64,000 nucleotides of DNA, from positions 744,001-808,000 of the forward strand of contig CAWFEA010000001.1 in assembly GCA_963814745.1 (NCBI GenBank), read 5' to 3'. Both the position numbers and the translations under genes were made by a program. This DNA comes from CAWBRT01 sp963814745. GTDB lineage: Bacteria > Acidobacteriota > Terriglobia > Terriglobales > Acidobacteriaceae. Shown piece after piece: positions 27,887 to 37,067 of the stretch; the first letter of the stretch is position 1, and each line of letters opens with the position of its first letter. The notes below the pieces were generated by a model. That model worked only from the letters and a program-made list of their open reading frames with translations, did no database searches and was not told the origin of the DNA.

Positions 27887-27908
27887 TAGTGGGCTACTTA
27901 GCCCACTA
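27887..27908. repeat. short palindrome TAGTGGGCTA-CT-TAGCCCACTA
   Basis: A perfect 10-base inverted repeat with a two-base centre is bracketed by the direct repeat CAATCTCCG (27877-27885 and 27911-27919). It lies in the gap between the glycosylase gene and tRNA-Pro. There is no T run, so it is not a classical terminator. It could be a tiny transposed palindrome. Confidence 0.4.
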
Positions 27909-27980
27909 CCCAATCTCCGATTGGTTTGCAGTTTTGGAAGGGGCAATGTAAACTCGCAGAAGAGCGGGACAACCGCACGT

Positions 27981-28057
<77 letters not shown>

Positions 28058-28072
28058 ACTAATCCCGTAGAA

Positions 28073-28699
28073 TCATTGAGTTAGCGTAGTCGCCAATTTT
28101 TCAAACTCTGCAACTTGGGTCCATTTGGGTCCGATCAAGTCTTCCACCCCTTGTACCGCCCGCCGCGCGTCTGCCGGAATCGAATGCAGGTAAACATCCT
28201 TCGTCACCTCTGCCGAAGAATGCCCGAGCAAAGCCTGCATTGTGCCGAGCGATGCGCCCACCGAATCGAGCATGGTCGCATTCGCGTGCCGCAACCAATG
28301 CCAAGTGATACCTTCCAGCTTTAGCTTCTCGCAGGTCGGTTTCAACTGGCGGTTTAGCAGATTGCGACGGGAGAGCGGTGAACCGTTCCGGGCGGCAAAG
28401 ACGAGCGCCTCAGGGTCGCAGGCTTCCGGCTTGCGGCCCTTCAGAATCTCTTTCCCCTTAATGCCGAGCGGAACGGTTCTCCGGCTGCGCTTAGTCTTCG
28501 GATCATCGAAGTGCCCCTCATAGCAGGTCTGCCGAACTCGAATCAGGCCTGAGTCGAGATCAACATCGCGCCAGCGGAGCGCAAGCAATTCACCGATGCG
28601 CAAGCCGGTAAAGGCAAGCAGCCAAGCCAATGAGCGAGACGGTTCCGGAAGTGCCTCCAGAAGCGTTCGCACGGTTTCGGGTGCTATGGATGCTTTTTC
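28073..28699 (-). pseudogene. tyrosine integrase, C-terminal catalytic half only
   Basis: About 205 residues of the catalytic domain survive. All active-site parts are present: Arg in FTGLRIGELLALRW, Lys-bearing beta hairpin TKRSRRTVPL, HxxR in WHWLRHANATM, and the GH of LLGHSSAEVTKDVYLH with Tyr. The N-terminal arm-binding and core-binding domains are missing; homology stops near EKASIAPETV (about 28700), where AT-richer DNA begins. Its stop lies 16 bases from tRNA-Pro, the normal place for an integrase that targets this tRNA. The truncation means the island can no longer excise with it. Confidence 0.8.
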
Positions 28700-29021
28700 G
28701 GCAATCGACCCTGACTGGTTTGGTACTGCCGAAATACGACTATTGCCCGAACAGTTTCACTATATCGAAAGTGGTTATAACCGTGCTGATAAGTGGCTCG
28801 TATGGGTTGGAGACATAACTTACATATCTAGCAACAACCTTAACGAAGCACAGTTCATACCTGTGCTTCTTTTATTCAACAAAGTTACCAACGCAATCTC
28901 AGCCAGAGTTGTCACAATGAGTTTATCCATCGTTGATGGTGAACCCCAATAATCACGCCAAACCAGCGCCCGGGGCACAAACCCCGGGTATGGATGTTGA
29001 GACTTCCAAGAAAGTATATTT
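28700..29021. other. AT-richer gap inside the island, no gene seen
   Basis: Composition falls below that of the surroundings. Plus and minus frames are open for about 100 codons but cross the integrase fragment and match nothing known. AAGAAAGTATATTT at 29008-29021 provides a weak ribosome binding site for the next gene. Confidence 0.4.
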
Positions 29022-30083
29022 ATGGCAAAGAAGAAAATAACCGACCACGACCGTATGGAGCTTCTATTAACCCGCAAGGTGTTGAAGCTGATTGATAGGA
29101 AGCTGGCTGATTTATACGTTTTATTGTGGGTGAGCAAGAATTCAGCACGAAAGGTTGCAGTGCCACGTCGCCTGGTCTGTAGCGCCCTGAAGCTTCGTCC
29201 TGCCCGTTTCACCGAGTTTGTAAATCATCTACTGAGACTGAGAATCCTTCGGCAAGATTTCAGCTATGATGGCAAGCCCGGGCAAACGGCTCATTATATC
29301 TTCAACGATTTCGCAACAACCAGACTTCCCCAGCTTCTTGAAAACTGGAACGAGGTGTTACCGCTGCTTGCAGAACTACTGAAACTTCCATTGACCAAAG
29401 AGCTGCCCGCTGATGATCCTTATGCCCTCGATGCGCGTACATTCTACCGCCAAGTTGAAGCCGAACGAATCAATAAACGCAGCCAAAGCGGTTCCCGTGC
29501 TCCACGTAAGCCCCGCAAGTCCGATATACCAATGAAATACGGCCATCTCATTCCAAACAACCCGTTTAACAAAGAAACTGGGGCACAAAGCGGTTCCGCT
29601 GCTACCGCTTCCACTTTGGTAACGGGGGTTGCCGGTATGCAGGAAACGGGAACCGCTTTGAAAGCTGCAAAAGGAACGCAACAGCTTGAGAAGAAAGGAG
29701 CTGCCCCCGTAAAACAGGTGTCGAAACATGCGAAGTTAAAATATATCAGTAGAAGTAGTTCTCTAATAGAGGAGTTAGAGACAATAGAAGTAGAAATAGA
29801 GATTAAGTCTGATAAAGAGATTACTACTTCTACTGCTATATTTTCGCTTTCCACTTCTTCAAGCGCTCCCACTGCGGTAGCGGCTGTTCCTGCTTGTTCA
29901 ACTGGCTGTGATGCTCAATTAGCCTTGGCTCAAGAAACATCGGCCGCCCCTTCAATAGAAACATCCATTCCTGCCGTTCCGGTGCCCCAAGGCGGAGCCG
30001 CGGGGCACGAGGGTACACCAAAGGCCGACCCTGCTTCTCTGAAAGCCCCAGGAGGCTTAGAAACGAGTTATCAATCCTTGCTA
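29022..30083 (+). pseudogene. island protein, N-terminal part, split by IS5 (continues at 31255)
   Basis: 354 codons before the insertion. The N-terminus (about residues 1-110) looks like a winged-helix DNA-binding domain: DHDRMELLLTRKVLKLIDRK, then RRLVCSALKLRPARFTEFVN and GQTAHYIFNDF. A long low-complexity middle rich in Ala, Ser, Thr and Glu follows. The IS5 target CTAG lies at the codon after QSL. Joining CTA (30081-30083) to GCT at 31255 keeps one uninterrupted frame to 32055, so the parent protein had about 620 residues. A replication or regulation role is conceivable from the winged helix; I do not recognise the family. Confidence 0.65.
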
Positions 30084-31252
30084 GGGAAAGTCTGAACAAG
30101 TGCGCCGTTTTAACAGCTAAACTATGAAAAGTCGGTAATTTAGTACTCTTGAGTGTTGCTGGGGCAGCATTTCGTTCGCGCTGACCGCCGGTGAGGGCAG
30201 CTCAGCGGCGCGGGTGGCGTTATGCCACCACTGGGCCCAGCAGTCTCTTACGAACCATGAACAGGTTCACCAGTGCGAACGCCGTGAACAACCGATTGGC
30301 ATTCTTGGCAAGCCCGCGGTAGCGCACCTTGGTGAAGCCGAACTTCAACTTCAGCACGGCGAACACATGCTCGACTTTCGAGCGCACCCGCGACTTCGTC
30401 CGGTTCTTGGCCCGCTCCACTTCGTCAGTCCAATCCTTGTAGCGATAGCGCCGGTTGGTGCAGTCCTTGGCACGCGGCGAACATTCATGAATGACCTCGC
30501 TCTGCCCGCGATAGGCCTGATCGCCCCAGACGTGCGTCTCCTCACCATGCAACAGCTCCGGCAAAACTGTCGAGTCGGCCACGTGGGCCGCCGTCGCTAC
30601 CACCGTATGCACCAGCTTGCTTTGGCTGTCCACGCCGACGTGCGCCTTCATGCCGTAATACCACTGCTTGCCCTTGCGGGTCTGATGCATCTCCGGGTCG
30701 CGCTCCTGCCGCTGGTTCTTCGTCGAACTCGGCGCGTGAATGATGGTCGCGTCCACAATCGTGCCGGTCGCAATGCGCACGCCGCGCTGCTGCAGGTACA
30801 GGTTGACAGTTTCCAGAATCTCGCCGCCCAACCGATGCTCCTCCAGAAGATGACGAAACTTGCAGACCGTGGTCTCGTCCGGTACCGGTTCATTCCCCAA
30901 GTCGATTCCGGCGAACTGCCGCATCACCGGCGAGTCGTACAGGGCCTCTTCCACCGCCGGGTCCGACAGGTTAAACCACTGCTGCAGGAAGTAAATGCGC
31001 AGCATGCGCTCCACACCCACCGGCGGACGCCCGTTGCCCGCTTTCGGATAATGGGGCTCAATCAACGCGCTGAGCTCGCGCCAAGGCACCACCTGTTCCA
31101 TCTCTTCCAAAAACAGCGCCCGCCGCGTCTTCTTGCTGTATCGCTCGAATCCAGTCGTCATCGCCAGCGTCCTCTGTTGGTGGTGAGAGTTCATCTGGCT
31201 GCACTTTAACTTGAAGGCCTGTGGAAAGTAGAGGACTAAATCAGAGTTTCCC
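30084..31252 (-). mobile_element. IS5-family element inserted in an island gene (about 1.17 kb)
   Basis: Terminal inverted repeats are CTAGGGAAAGTCTGA at 30081-30095 and its partner TCAGAGTTTCCCTAG at 31241-31255 (14 of 15 paired). TA of the target CTAG occurs at both ends (30082-30083 and 31253-31254), consistent with TA duplication. The element carries one intact transposase gene on the minus strand. It belongs to a different IS5 subgroup from the element at 200-1059. Confidence 0.85.
30220..31161 (-). CDS. IS5-family transposase, intact
   Basis: 313 residues in one frame. It has the DUF772-like N-terminus (GVERMLRIYFLQQWFNLSD, VPDETTVCKFRHLLEEH) and a DDE core: IVDATIIHAPSSTKN with the first Asp, then THVWGDQAYRG with the second, and SRVRSKVEHVFAVLKLKFG with the catalytic Glu. 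A -1 frameshift is not needed, unlike the element near base 650. The start at ATG 31161 follows AGAGGACGC; an upstream in-frame ATG at 31194 is possible. Catalyses movement of the surrounding element. Confidence 0.88.
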   Translation of the reverse strand: MTTGFERYSKKTRRALFLEEMEQVVPWRELSALIEPHYPKAGNGRPPVGVERMLRIYFLQQWFNLSDPAVEEALYDSPVMRQFAGIDLGNEPVPDETTVCKFRHLLEEHRLGGEILETVNLYLQQRGVRIATGTIVDATIIHAPSSTKNQRQERDPEMHQTRKGKQWYYGMKAHVGVDSQSKLVHTVVATAAHVADSTVLPELLHGEETHVWGDQAYRGQSEVIHECSPRAKDCTNRRYRYKDWTDEVERAKNRTKSRVRSKVEHVFAVLKLKFGFTKVRYRGLAKNANRLFTAFALVNLFMVRKRLLGPVVA

Positions 31253-31254
31253 TA

Positions 31255-32055
31255 GCTCCCATCATCATAGCTTCACCAATAAAGCCCTGGAACGCTACGA
31301 ATATCTGGACTCACCAATTCGAGAGCTTTGACCCTCTTGAGTCGAGCATGGTTGATAGGGTGAGATACGTATTCACAAGCTACAATCGGGTGGTAAAAGC
31401 GGTTCCCGCGCTGAGGGTCAGACCGGTTCCTGTTACCCTGATTGATGGAACCGATCTCCACACCAACCCATTGCTTTACCACATTGTTGAATGGATTGGC
31501 TCAAAGGATAAAGAGTGGTTCCCGCACTGGACCTATTGCCTTTATCGTATCCAGAAGAATCGCTTCTTTCGTGAAGGAACGCCTGACTGGAAACTGACCC
31601 TTGATTGGCTGTTTCGCCACGACCTCGAAATTCCAGGTCACAACCCTGAAGGTGTTGAAGCTGAAGGCGAGGCAGTTGAACTAGATTTCAATATTGACGG
31701 CAAGGTGCTTCGCTGGTGGAACAAACAGGACACGAATGGCTGGTACAACTATAGCCCCGGCAAAAGCGACTGGGACAAACGCTGGCAGTGGGACGAAGAC
31801 TTTGTCGGCTGGTACGAAGACGGTTTGGAATCTGACGAGGTGCTTGCTCATGGTGGTTTGGCGGAGCGTGATCCGTGGTTCGCACCGGCAATTAACGCTT
31901 ACAATGCCGATGCCAATGGATTTTGGAGAGATGATGGGCAACCGGATATTGAAGGCTATATGCAAGCCGTCAAAGCAGCGAAGGCAGCGAAGCCGCAAGA
32001 AGAAATCGAAGAGATGAAGGCAAAACTGAAGGCAGAGGGGTGGAACGTTTCGTAA
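31255..32055 (+). pseudogene. island protein, C-terminal part, split by IS5 (continues from 30083)
   Basis: 267 codons in the same frame as the N-terminal part. It reads WNATNIWTHQFESFDPLES soon after the junction, then FTSYNRVVKAVPALRVRPVP. It continues with FREGTPDWKLTLDWLFRHDL, a phrase close in style to the tail of phage replication and helix-turn-helix proteins (xWRLTFDWLF...). It ends with a Lys/Ala/Glu-rich helix. An internal ATG at 31348 could start a shortened product, but no good ribosome binding site precedes it. Treat it with 29022-30083 as one gene inactivated by insertion. Confidence 0.65.
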
Positions 32056-32521
32056 GGTGGAGCGGGGAGGTAGCAATCGGCAGTGTGGTCGGCTATTCCC
32101 AACGGTCTTTCCTTTCCAAGATGATTCGGTGATGCCTCGTGTAATCGTGGGTAAATTGGCGCGGCATGTTATCTCCAGCATGAGCGAACAAGAATGCCAC
32201 CTGGGGGTCTTCCGGAGCTATTTGCTCTTTACATGAAATCCCAAGCCATCTGCGCGTCTACGGGTTCCGTACCCTGTCGGCAACACCGCCGTCCAAACCA
32301 GACAGTGAACCGGGTGGTTCAAAAAGCCTCGTTCCAGAGCCTCGGCTTTATTGGTTTTTTTGCCCTGATTTTCGTAAACCGTTCTGGCCCATTGCCTACA
32401 GTCAATTGACCAGAACGCACCACCAGAGCGCCTTTGTTCGCAGATGCGGTTTTGCGCTTGCAAAACCGGTTACCAGCAGTACAATTTGGGCGATTCAGGA
32501 TTGAAAGAGAAATTCCCGTTT
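32056..32521. other. intergenic, no gene seen
   Basis: The space between the split gene and the zinc-ribbon protein has short open frames only. A loose dyad (AACCGTTCTGGCC near 32379 and GACCAGAACG near 32409) surrounds CATTGCCTACAGTCAATT; no T run follows. Confidence 0.4.
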
Positions 32522-34078
32522 ATGGCCTTCTGCATAAATTGCGGGCAGCAGATAGAAGCTGGCGCGAAGTTCTGTAACGCATGCGGCAAAAACATCTCAG
32601 GAACCACCGATTCAACCGTCGCCGCAGCGGGAGCGGCAGCAGCCGCAGCACCCGCCCCTGTGTCACCAGCAAGCGAAGTGAAGCCTCCTTGTGCAGAAGG
32701 GCGTCATTACGCTTGCGGGTACAAGGATTGCTGCTGTGATTGCCACTCCGCAAAGAAACCAACGAAGAAAAATCCGTTTGCAGTGACATTCCGATTGGTT
32801 TCAGCGATTGTGTTTATAATGATGGCAATTGTCTATTTTCATCAGGGTACGATAAATCTAGGCACGATAAATCAGTTCTCGTTAGGCTATTGGATACTGT
32901 GGTTCGGAGCGTTCGTCTACACGTTTCCTGCACGACTTGCGTTTAAGCATCAAAAGACCAACCGGATCGCAATCCTCGCGGTCAATTTGCTTCTCGGTTG
33001 GACGTTCGTGGGGTGGGTCGTTGCGCTGACATGGGCTCTCACGAAGGAACAGCCAGATTCAAAGCTCCTCGCAAACACGCAAATGGCCGACACTACTCCA
33101 GACAAAACTGTACAGGCCATTGCCGCCGGAACAAAGCTTCCAACCGTGGTTGAGAACCCACCCTCGTCCAGTATTCCGCCAGAAGACGCACCAAAGGCAG
33201 TCGCACCCGCGTCGGTACCTGATACAACTTCTATTGCCGCCGTATCGCAAACAGACTCGAAAAGGGTGATACTCGTTCTAGTGCTGTCGGTTGTGGCTGT
33301 CGTGACTGCTCTCGTCATCTATGACCACATGACCGCAGTACCCTCGAATGCAGATGTCTCCGTCAAGCCGGGGGCAGCTATTGACCTCGGCGTAAACACC
33401 GCCTCCATGAGACCTCGACCTACCCCCTATCAGCCAAAGCCTAGCGATGTCAGCCTCGCAAACTCGATATCTGAGCAATTGCAGCATGCGCCGAACCTGA
33501 CAACAGCTAAGATCAAAGTAGCAGCGGAGAACGGACGTGTTACCCTAACGGGAACTGTGGACACCGCCGCTGATCGCGAAGAGGCTGCTAGAATCGCAGC
33601 AGCTCCTCAGAGCGTGACCACACTCATAAATTCGTTGGTTGCCCAAGCTGCTGAGACCTCACCTGCCTCGCAAGCGGGCACGACAAATGCCGGTTCGCCA
33701 GCCCAGCAGCCCGCATCCATGCCCCAATCCGCATCGACGTGGACGGACCCACGCACGGGGTTGATGTGGGCGCGAGAGGACAATGGCAGCGATGTAAATT
33801 GGAATCAAGCTAGCAATTATTGCCGGAACCTGACGCTGGGGGGCTACTCAAGCTGGCGGTTGGCGACCATTGGCGAGCTTTATTGGATGTACGACCCGAC
33901 GCAGAACGGCAACGGCTACCACATCAAGGGCGGCATCAAGCTTTCCGGACAGCCTTGGAGCGGCAACGCAGGCCGTAATTCCGGCGAGGCTTGGAACTTC
34001 AACTTCCTCACTGGGGTGCGGAACTCCCTCCCTCTCGACCACACCTCCGAGCACCGCGTGTTGTGTGTGCGCCGTTAA
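32522..34078 (+). CDS. zinc-ribbon/membrane/BON/DUF1566 multidomain protein
   Basis: 518 residues, unusual architecture. (1) A zinc ribbon at the start: FCINCGQQIEAGAKFCNACG. (2) An Ala-rich linker and a Cys cluster, CAEGRHYACGYKDCCCDC. (3) Membrane helices including ILAVNLLLGWTFVGWVVALT, which resembles the superinfection-immunity (Imm_superinfect) core. (4) Another helix (VILVLVLSVVAVVTALVIY, about residues 249-267). (5) A BON-like domain, AENGRVTLTGTVDTAADREE. (6) A C-terminal DUF1566/Lcl domain, DPRTGLMWAREDNGSD and YSSWRLATIGELYWM. The ribbon should be cytosolic and BON/DUF1566 outside or in the periplasm. Start ATG 32522. Function unknown; envelope sensing or phage exclusion can be imagined. 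Confidence 0.7.
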   Translation: MAFCINCGQQIEAGAKFCNACGKNISGTTDSTVAAAGAAAAAAPAPVSPASEVKPPCAEGRHYACGYKDCCCDCHSAKKPTKKNPFAVTFRLVSAIVFIMMAIVYFHQGTINLGTINQFSLGYWILWFGAFVYTFPARLAFKHQKTNRIAILAVNLLLGWTFVGWVVALTWALTKEQPDSKLLANTQMADTTPDKTVQAIAAGTKLPTVVENPPSSSIPPEDAPKAVAPASVPDTTSIAAVSQTDSKRVILVLVLSVVAVVTALVIYDHMTAVPSNADVSVKPGAAIDLGVNTASMRPRPTPYQPKPSDVSLANSISEQLQHAPNLTTAKIKVAAENGRVTLTGTVDTAADREEAARIAAAPQSVTTLINSLVAQAAETSPASQAGTTNAGSPAQQPASMPQSASTWTDPRTGLMWAREDNGSDVNWNQASNYCRNLTLGGYSSWRLATIGELYWMYDPTQNGNGYHIKGGIKLSGQPWSGNAGRNSGEAWNFNFLTGVRNSLPLDHTSEHRVLCVRR

Positions 34079-34209
34079 GGAAAATTGTGAACACCGGAGG
34101 AGAATTCCCCAGAATGCCGAAGTGTTCTCCGCCTTTCGGGTTAGGATTGTTAGCCCCTTCAAAAGCTTAGGGGGACAGTGGTGGAAATCTTTATCAGGAG
34201 GTCTATCCA

Positions 34210-34926
34210 ATGAGCGTGATTGCCGATGTGAAGCAATACTATCGCAAAAACGGCATCGCACCCGGAAGGTTTAGGTGCGAGCACTTCAAAGATTGTAAGC
34301 GCGACTGTTCCAATTTTGTTAAAGCGCGTGAACCCTTTATCGGTGGAGAATATGAGAAATGCGGGAACGGGTCGATCCCGCGACTGCTCTTTCTCTCCCT
34401 AGACGCCGGAAAACTTGAAAGTTCTTGGTCTGTTTAGGAACAGCGGACGAAGCAAGGGAAGTGCAAACTCGACCACGAAGAGTTGCCAAAGAATCGCCAC
34501 TGGTATCAGACCCACGAACTTGCTTGGACGTTGCTCAAGCAGTTCAACCAAGAGCTATCCCCCAAAGAAGCATGCTTGTATTTCGCGCATACAAACAGTG
34601 CGAAGTGCTGCATGAACAAGAAAAATCACGCTATGGCAGACCAGCGTATGTTTACGAACTGCCGACCTTATATTCCCGGCGAAATTGAGGCCCTCAAGCC
34701 CGACATACTTGTGACACAAGGTAACAATGCAAAATGGGCCGTCGAGTCCATTCCCAATATCAAGCAAAGACGCGACGGTGGGATATTGACGCTCGGAGGT
34801 CGGAAGGTGCGGTGGATTCACAGCTACTTCCCTAACTTCCGCGATATTAGATTCAACACCCAGAAAAAGGATTGTTGGCCCCGCTGGGCAAACATGGTTG
34901 GCCGGTTCTGGGACAAGCAGCATTAA
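34210..34926 (+). pseudogene. uracil-DNA-glycosylase-like protein with an in-frame TAG
   Basis: Bases 34210-34437 read MSVIADVKQYYRKNGIAPG, then a cysteine trio CEHFKDCKRDC (possible Fe-S ligands) and IPRLLFLSLDAGK. TAG at 34435-34437 ends this piece, but the same frame continues to 34926 with HWYQTHELAWTLLKQFN, FAHTNSAKCCMNKK and EIEALKPDILVTQGNNAK, then WIHSYFPNF. The last motifs recall the UDG fold (substrate loop and the motif with His). The two parts make a sensible 238-residue protein. The segment just before the stop (KLESSWSV) looks less like the family. Assignment of activity is tentative. Confidence 0.5.
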
Positions 34927-34951
34927 GTCGGACTCTCTTTTTAACCCTGAA

Positions 34952-35155
34952 TCGCTCGACCGGCATGGCAAGACCCAGTTCAAAGATTTGCTGTTCCGGC
35001 GAGGAGAGCCCCGCTTTTACGCCTTCGATCTGCTCTGGTGCGAAGGAGAGGACCTGCGGCACCTGCCGTTGATCGACCGCAAGCCCCGGCTTCGCTCGGT
35101 TGTGCCGCACCATGGGGAGCGGCTCCTGTATCGCGACCACGTGGACGGCGGTGGA
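34952..35155 (+). pseudogene. ATP-dependent DNA ligase (LigD-like) fragment
   Basis: 68 codons clearly from the nucleotidyltransferase domain of an ATP-dependent ligase: HGKTQFKDLLFRRGEPRF, then FYAFDLLWCEGEDLRHLPL and IDRKPRLRSVVP, ending LLYRDHVDGGG. The adenylated Lys motif upstream and the OB domain downstream are missing. Both ends are abrupt. It lies 25 bases after the glycosylase-like gene, so it is debris from recombination. Confidence 0.75.
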
Positions 35156-35483
35156 GTTTTCACTATCTTTTTATTCATCGGTTTGTCTATAGTTTCATAT
35201 CATTTTGTCGTTAAGAAAAGTGACGTGGCTCTGGGCATCGTGTTGGACAGGGTGATGTTCCTTGTAGTCGGATTGAGCTGCCTAGTCGCTAACACCTTCA
35301 TTCCGTTGTGTGCCCGCGGATAGATTTGATCCGGCATACCCAGCGCAACATCAACTCTCTTGTCATAATTGAATGCGACAAAAATCACATTGAATCGAAA
35401 AGCAGCATTTGCAAAGGCCGACAAGTTCGGTGATCTAATATTCACGATGTTGATTAAAGAGGCTGCGGGTTGATCTTACACCT
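35156..35483. other. gap with one possible membrane peptide frame
   Basis: The ligase-fragment frame runs on into a hydrophobic stretch (FTIFLFIGLSIVSYHFVV) to a stop at 35323, but there is no independent start or known domain. Nothing else is supported here. Confidence 0.3.
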
Positions 35484-35684
35484 CTAATGTTGGTGCAAGT
35501 GGATTCCAAGAGCAAAAGCATCGAGCTGGCGAAAGTGTGGTTCGTCGCTTGCAATAAATCCGCAGCGGTAGCAACAAAGCTGTCTGGAATCATTAAAAGT
35601 GCGGTAGCTGTAGAAGGTTGAATAACAGCAGTTATGGTGGTCACATTGCGGGCAACTTCCGCCGAACTTCTCAAAGTGTGTCAT
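35484..35684 (-). CDS. 66-residue Cys-rich zinc-ribbon protein, hypothetical
   Basis: Starts at ATG 35684, seven bases after a strong AAGGAG. It reads MTHFEKFGGSCPQCDHHNCC and later RQLCCYRCGFIAS: two CxxC knuckles about 26 residues apart, the spacing of a zinc ribbon, followed by a His-containing tail (ALGIHLHQH). Small stand-alone ribbons are common on phages and islands. It is divergent from nothing in particular; the complete recombinase gene lies upstream on the same strand with about 100 bases between them. No specific function can be given. Confidence 0.5.
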   Translation of the reverse strand: MTHFEKFGGSCPQCDHHNCCYSTFYSYRTFNDSRQLCCYRCGFIASDEPHFRQLDAFALGIHLHQH

Positions 35685-35788
35685 CGATACTCCTTATTAT
35701 TTCAAGGCCGAGACATCAAGCCGTTAAAGGAATATACCCGGATTTCCGGTTCGGCGAAGTCTACCGATTTGGTGGGCACCGATTTTAC

Positions 35789-36748
35789 TCAGGTTTGAGT
35801 AGGTATTGTTATCATTCCGGCTGCCTTGACCTTGGCTGCTTCCCCTCTTCGGTCGTACAGGGTGGTGGTGGTGACCTGCCGATGTCCTGCCAGTTGCTGG
35901 ACTATCGACAAATCTGCTCCTGCTTCAAGCAAATCCGTAATGAACGATCTTCTTAAATCATGGCAGGAGAATTCATCCACTTCGGCTTCGGCTGCACGTT
36001 TCTTCACAATCAAAGCCACTGCCTGGGGGGTCAGCCGATGGAAAATGAGCGTTCCACTTTTGGTCACCGGCACGAATATCGGCCCATCCGATTCACCCCG
36101 AACGGCAATCCACGATTCAAAGAGTACTTTTACCTGCTCCAGAACGTACCCGAGGCGTGGCTTGTTGCCTTTGCCCTGGATTGCCAGTGTGCCGTGGTCG
36201 TAATCGTAGTCGGCAACATCCAGGGCAATCAATTCGGAACGCCGTAGGCCCAGTCCGTAGAGCACAGCCAATATGGCTCCATCCCGTATTCCGGCAGGGC
36301 TGGAGTCGGCAGAGCAAGTTTGAAACAGCCTTAACAGTTCTTCGTTTGTCAAAGCCCTCCCCCGAGGTTCCGTTTCCCCTCGAACGGGAGCGATATCGGT
36401 TGCTCTGGCATAATCATCGTGCGACGTCAGTTCAAGCCTCCAAGATTCGGTTAACACACCCCGGAGGGCCGAAATAATCCGTTTAGTTGTGGCCGGGGCA
36501 TAGGTTTTCACCAACCAACCCCGAACTGCCGAAGTGTGGTGATAACGAATGGCTGCCCAATCCAGTGCCTTGGCATCCGAAGTGCCACCCGAAAGAAAGC
36601 CTGCAATGCCGTTCAGTGCTTCACGCATGCGCCGACGTGAGCCAGGGCCAAGTCGGTTGAGGTAAACATCCACTGGGTTAGAATCTGGCTTCCCAACGGC
36701 TTCTGTCAGACCACCCTTTTGTGTCGGAACAAGAAACGGAACACCCAT
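35789..36748 (-). CDS. tyrosine recombinase (XerC/D-like integrase), complete
   Basis: 319 residues with both domains. The N-terminal core-binding part (about 20-120) includes PVDVYLNRLGPGSRRRMREA. The catalytic domain has Arg in YGLGLRRSELIALDV, the Lys hairpin QGKGNKPRLGYV, HxxR in SCHDLRRSFITDLL, GH in QQLAGHRQVTTT and Tyr in TLYDRRGE. All residues for strand cleavage and exchange are present. It differs from the truncated integrase at 28.1 kb, so the region has received at least two recombinase-bearing elements. It may be the enzyme of a nested element or of a cassette/transposon like those carrying paired recombinases. Confidence 0.85.
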   Translation of the reverse strand: MGVPFLVPTQKGGLTEAVGKPDSNPVDVYLNRLGPGSRRRMREALNGIAGFLSGGTSDAKALDWAAIRYHHTSAVRGWLVKTYAPATTKRIISALRGVLTESWRLELTSHDDYARATDIAPVRGETEPRGRALTNEELLRLFQTCSADSSPAGIRDGAILAVLYGLGLRRSELIALDVADYDYDHGTLAIQGKGNKPRLGYVLEQVKVLFESWIAVRGESDGPIFVPVTKSGTLIFHRLTPQAVALIVKKRAAEAEVDEFSCHDLRRSFITDLLEAGADLSIVQQLAGHRQVTTTTLYDRRGEAAKVKAAGMITIPTQT

Positions 36749-36812
36749 CGAACCCCTCCGGATTGCTTGTGAGAATCACCTTTCGCGTCAGTTATGCGTC
36801 GAAAGCAAGCAC

Positions 36813-37067
36813 TTATTGCAGATCCTCAGTCAGGACCCGATCAATGAATGCCGACGCGGCTTCTAACTTCCGCAGCCGCCTCTGTTGCGGCTTGCTCTCC
36901 GCGGGCACCGCACTGTTCAGTGCCTCCCGGACCATGCGCCGGTGAACTCCTAACTTCCGCGAAACCCCGGAAATAGTCCCGACGCCAAACTCATACTCAC
37001 GACGTATCTGTTCGAAAAGCTCCACCTTCGCCCTCCTCGGTAGCCAGCTACGCTTTCGTCGTTCCAT
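36813..37067 (-). pseudogene. IS21-family IstA N-terminal fragment
   Basis: 84 codons of the IstA helix-turn-helix region: RAKVELFEQIRREYEFGVGT, then GVSRKLGVHRRMVREALNSA, ending AASAFIDRVLTEDLQ, where relatives continue into the rest of the transposase. The frame is cut at 36813. On the other side, 37080-37140 holds two TTTGGCCCAC repeats typical of IS21 termini, so the left end of the element is kept and the remainder is gone. Confidence 0.8.

Noticed and set aside
28596..28952. 118-codon plus-strand frame beside the integrase fragment
   Set aside because: Its first half is antisense to the integrase domain and the rest matches nothing; no good ribosome binding site.
30214..31209. 331-codon plus-strand frame over the second IS5 element
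   Set aside because: Antisense shadow of the intact transposase; His/Arg/Leu-rich without recognisable motifs.
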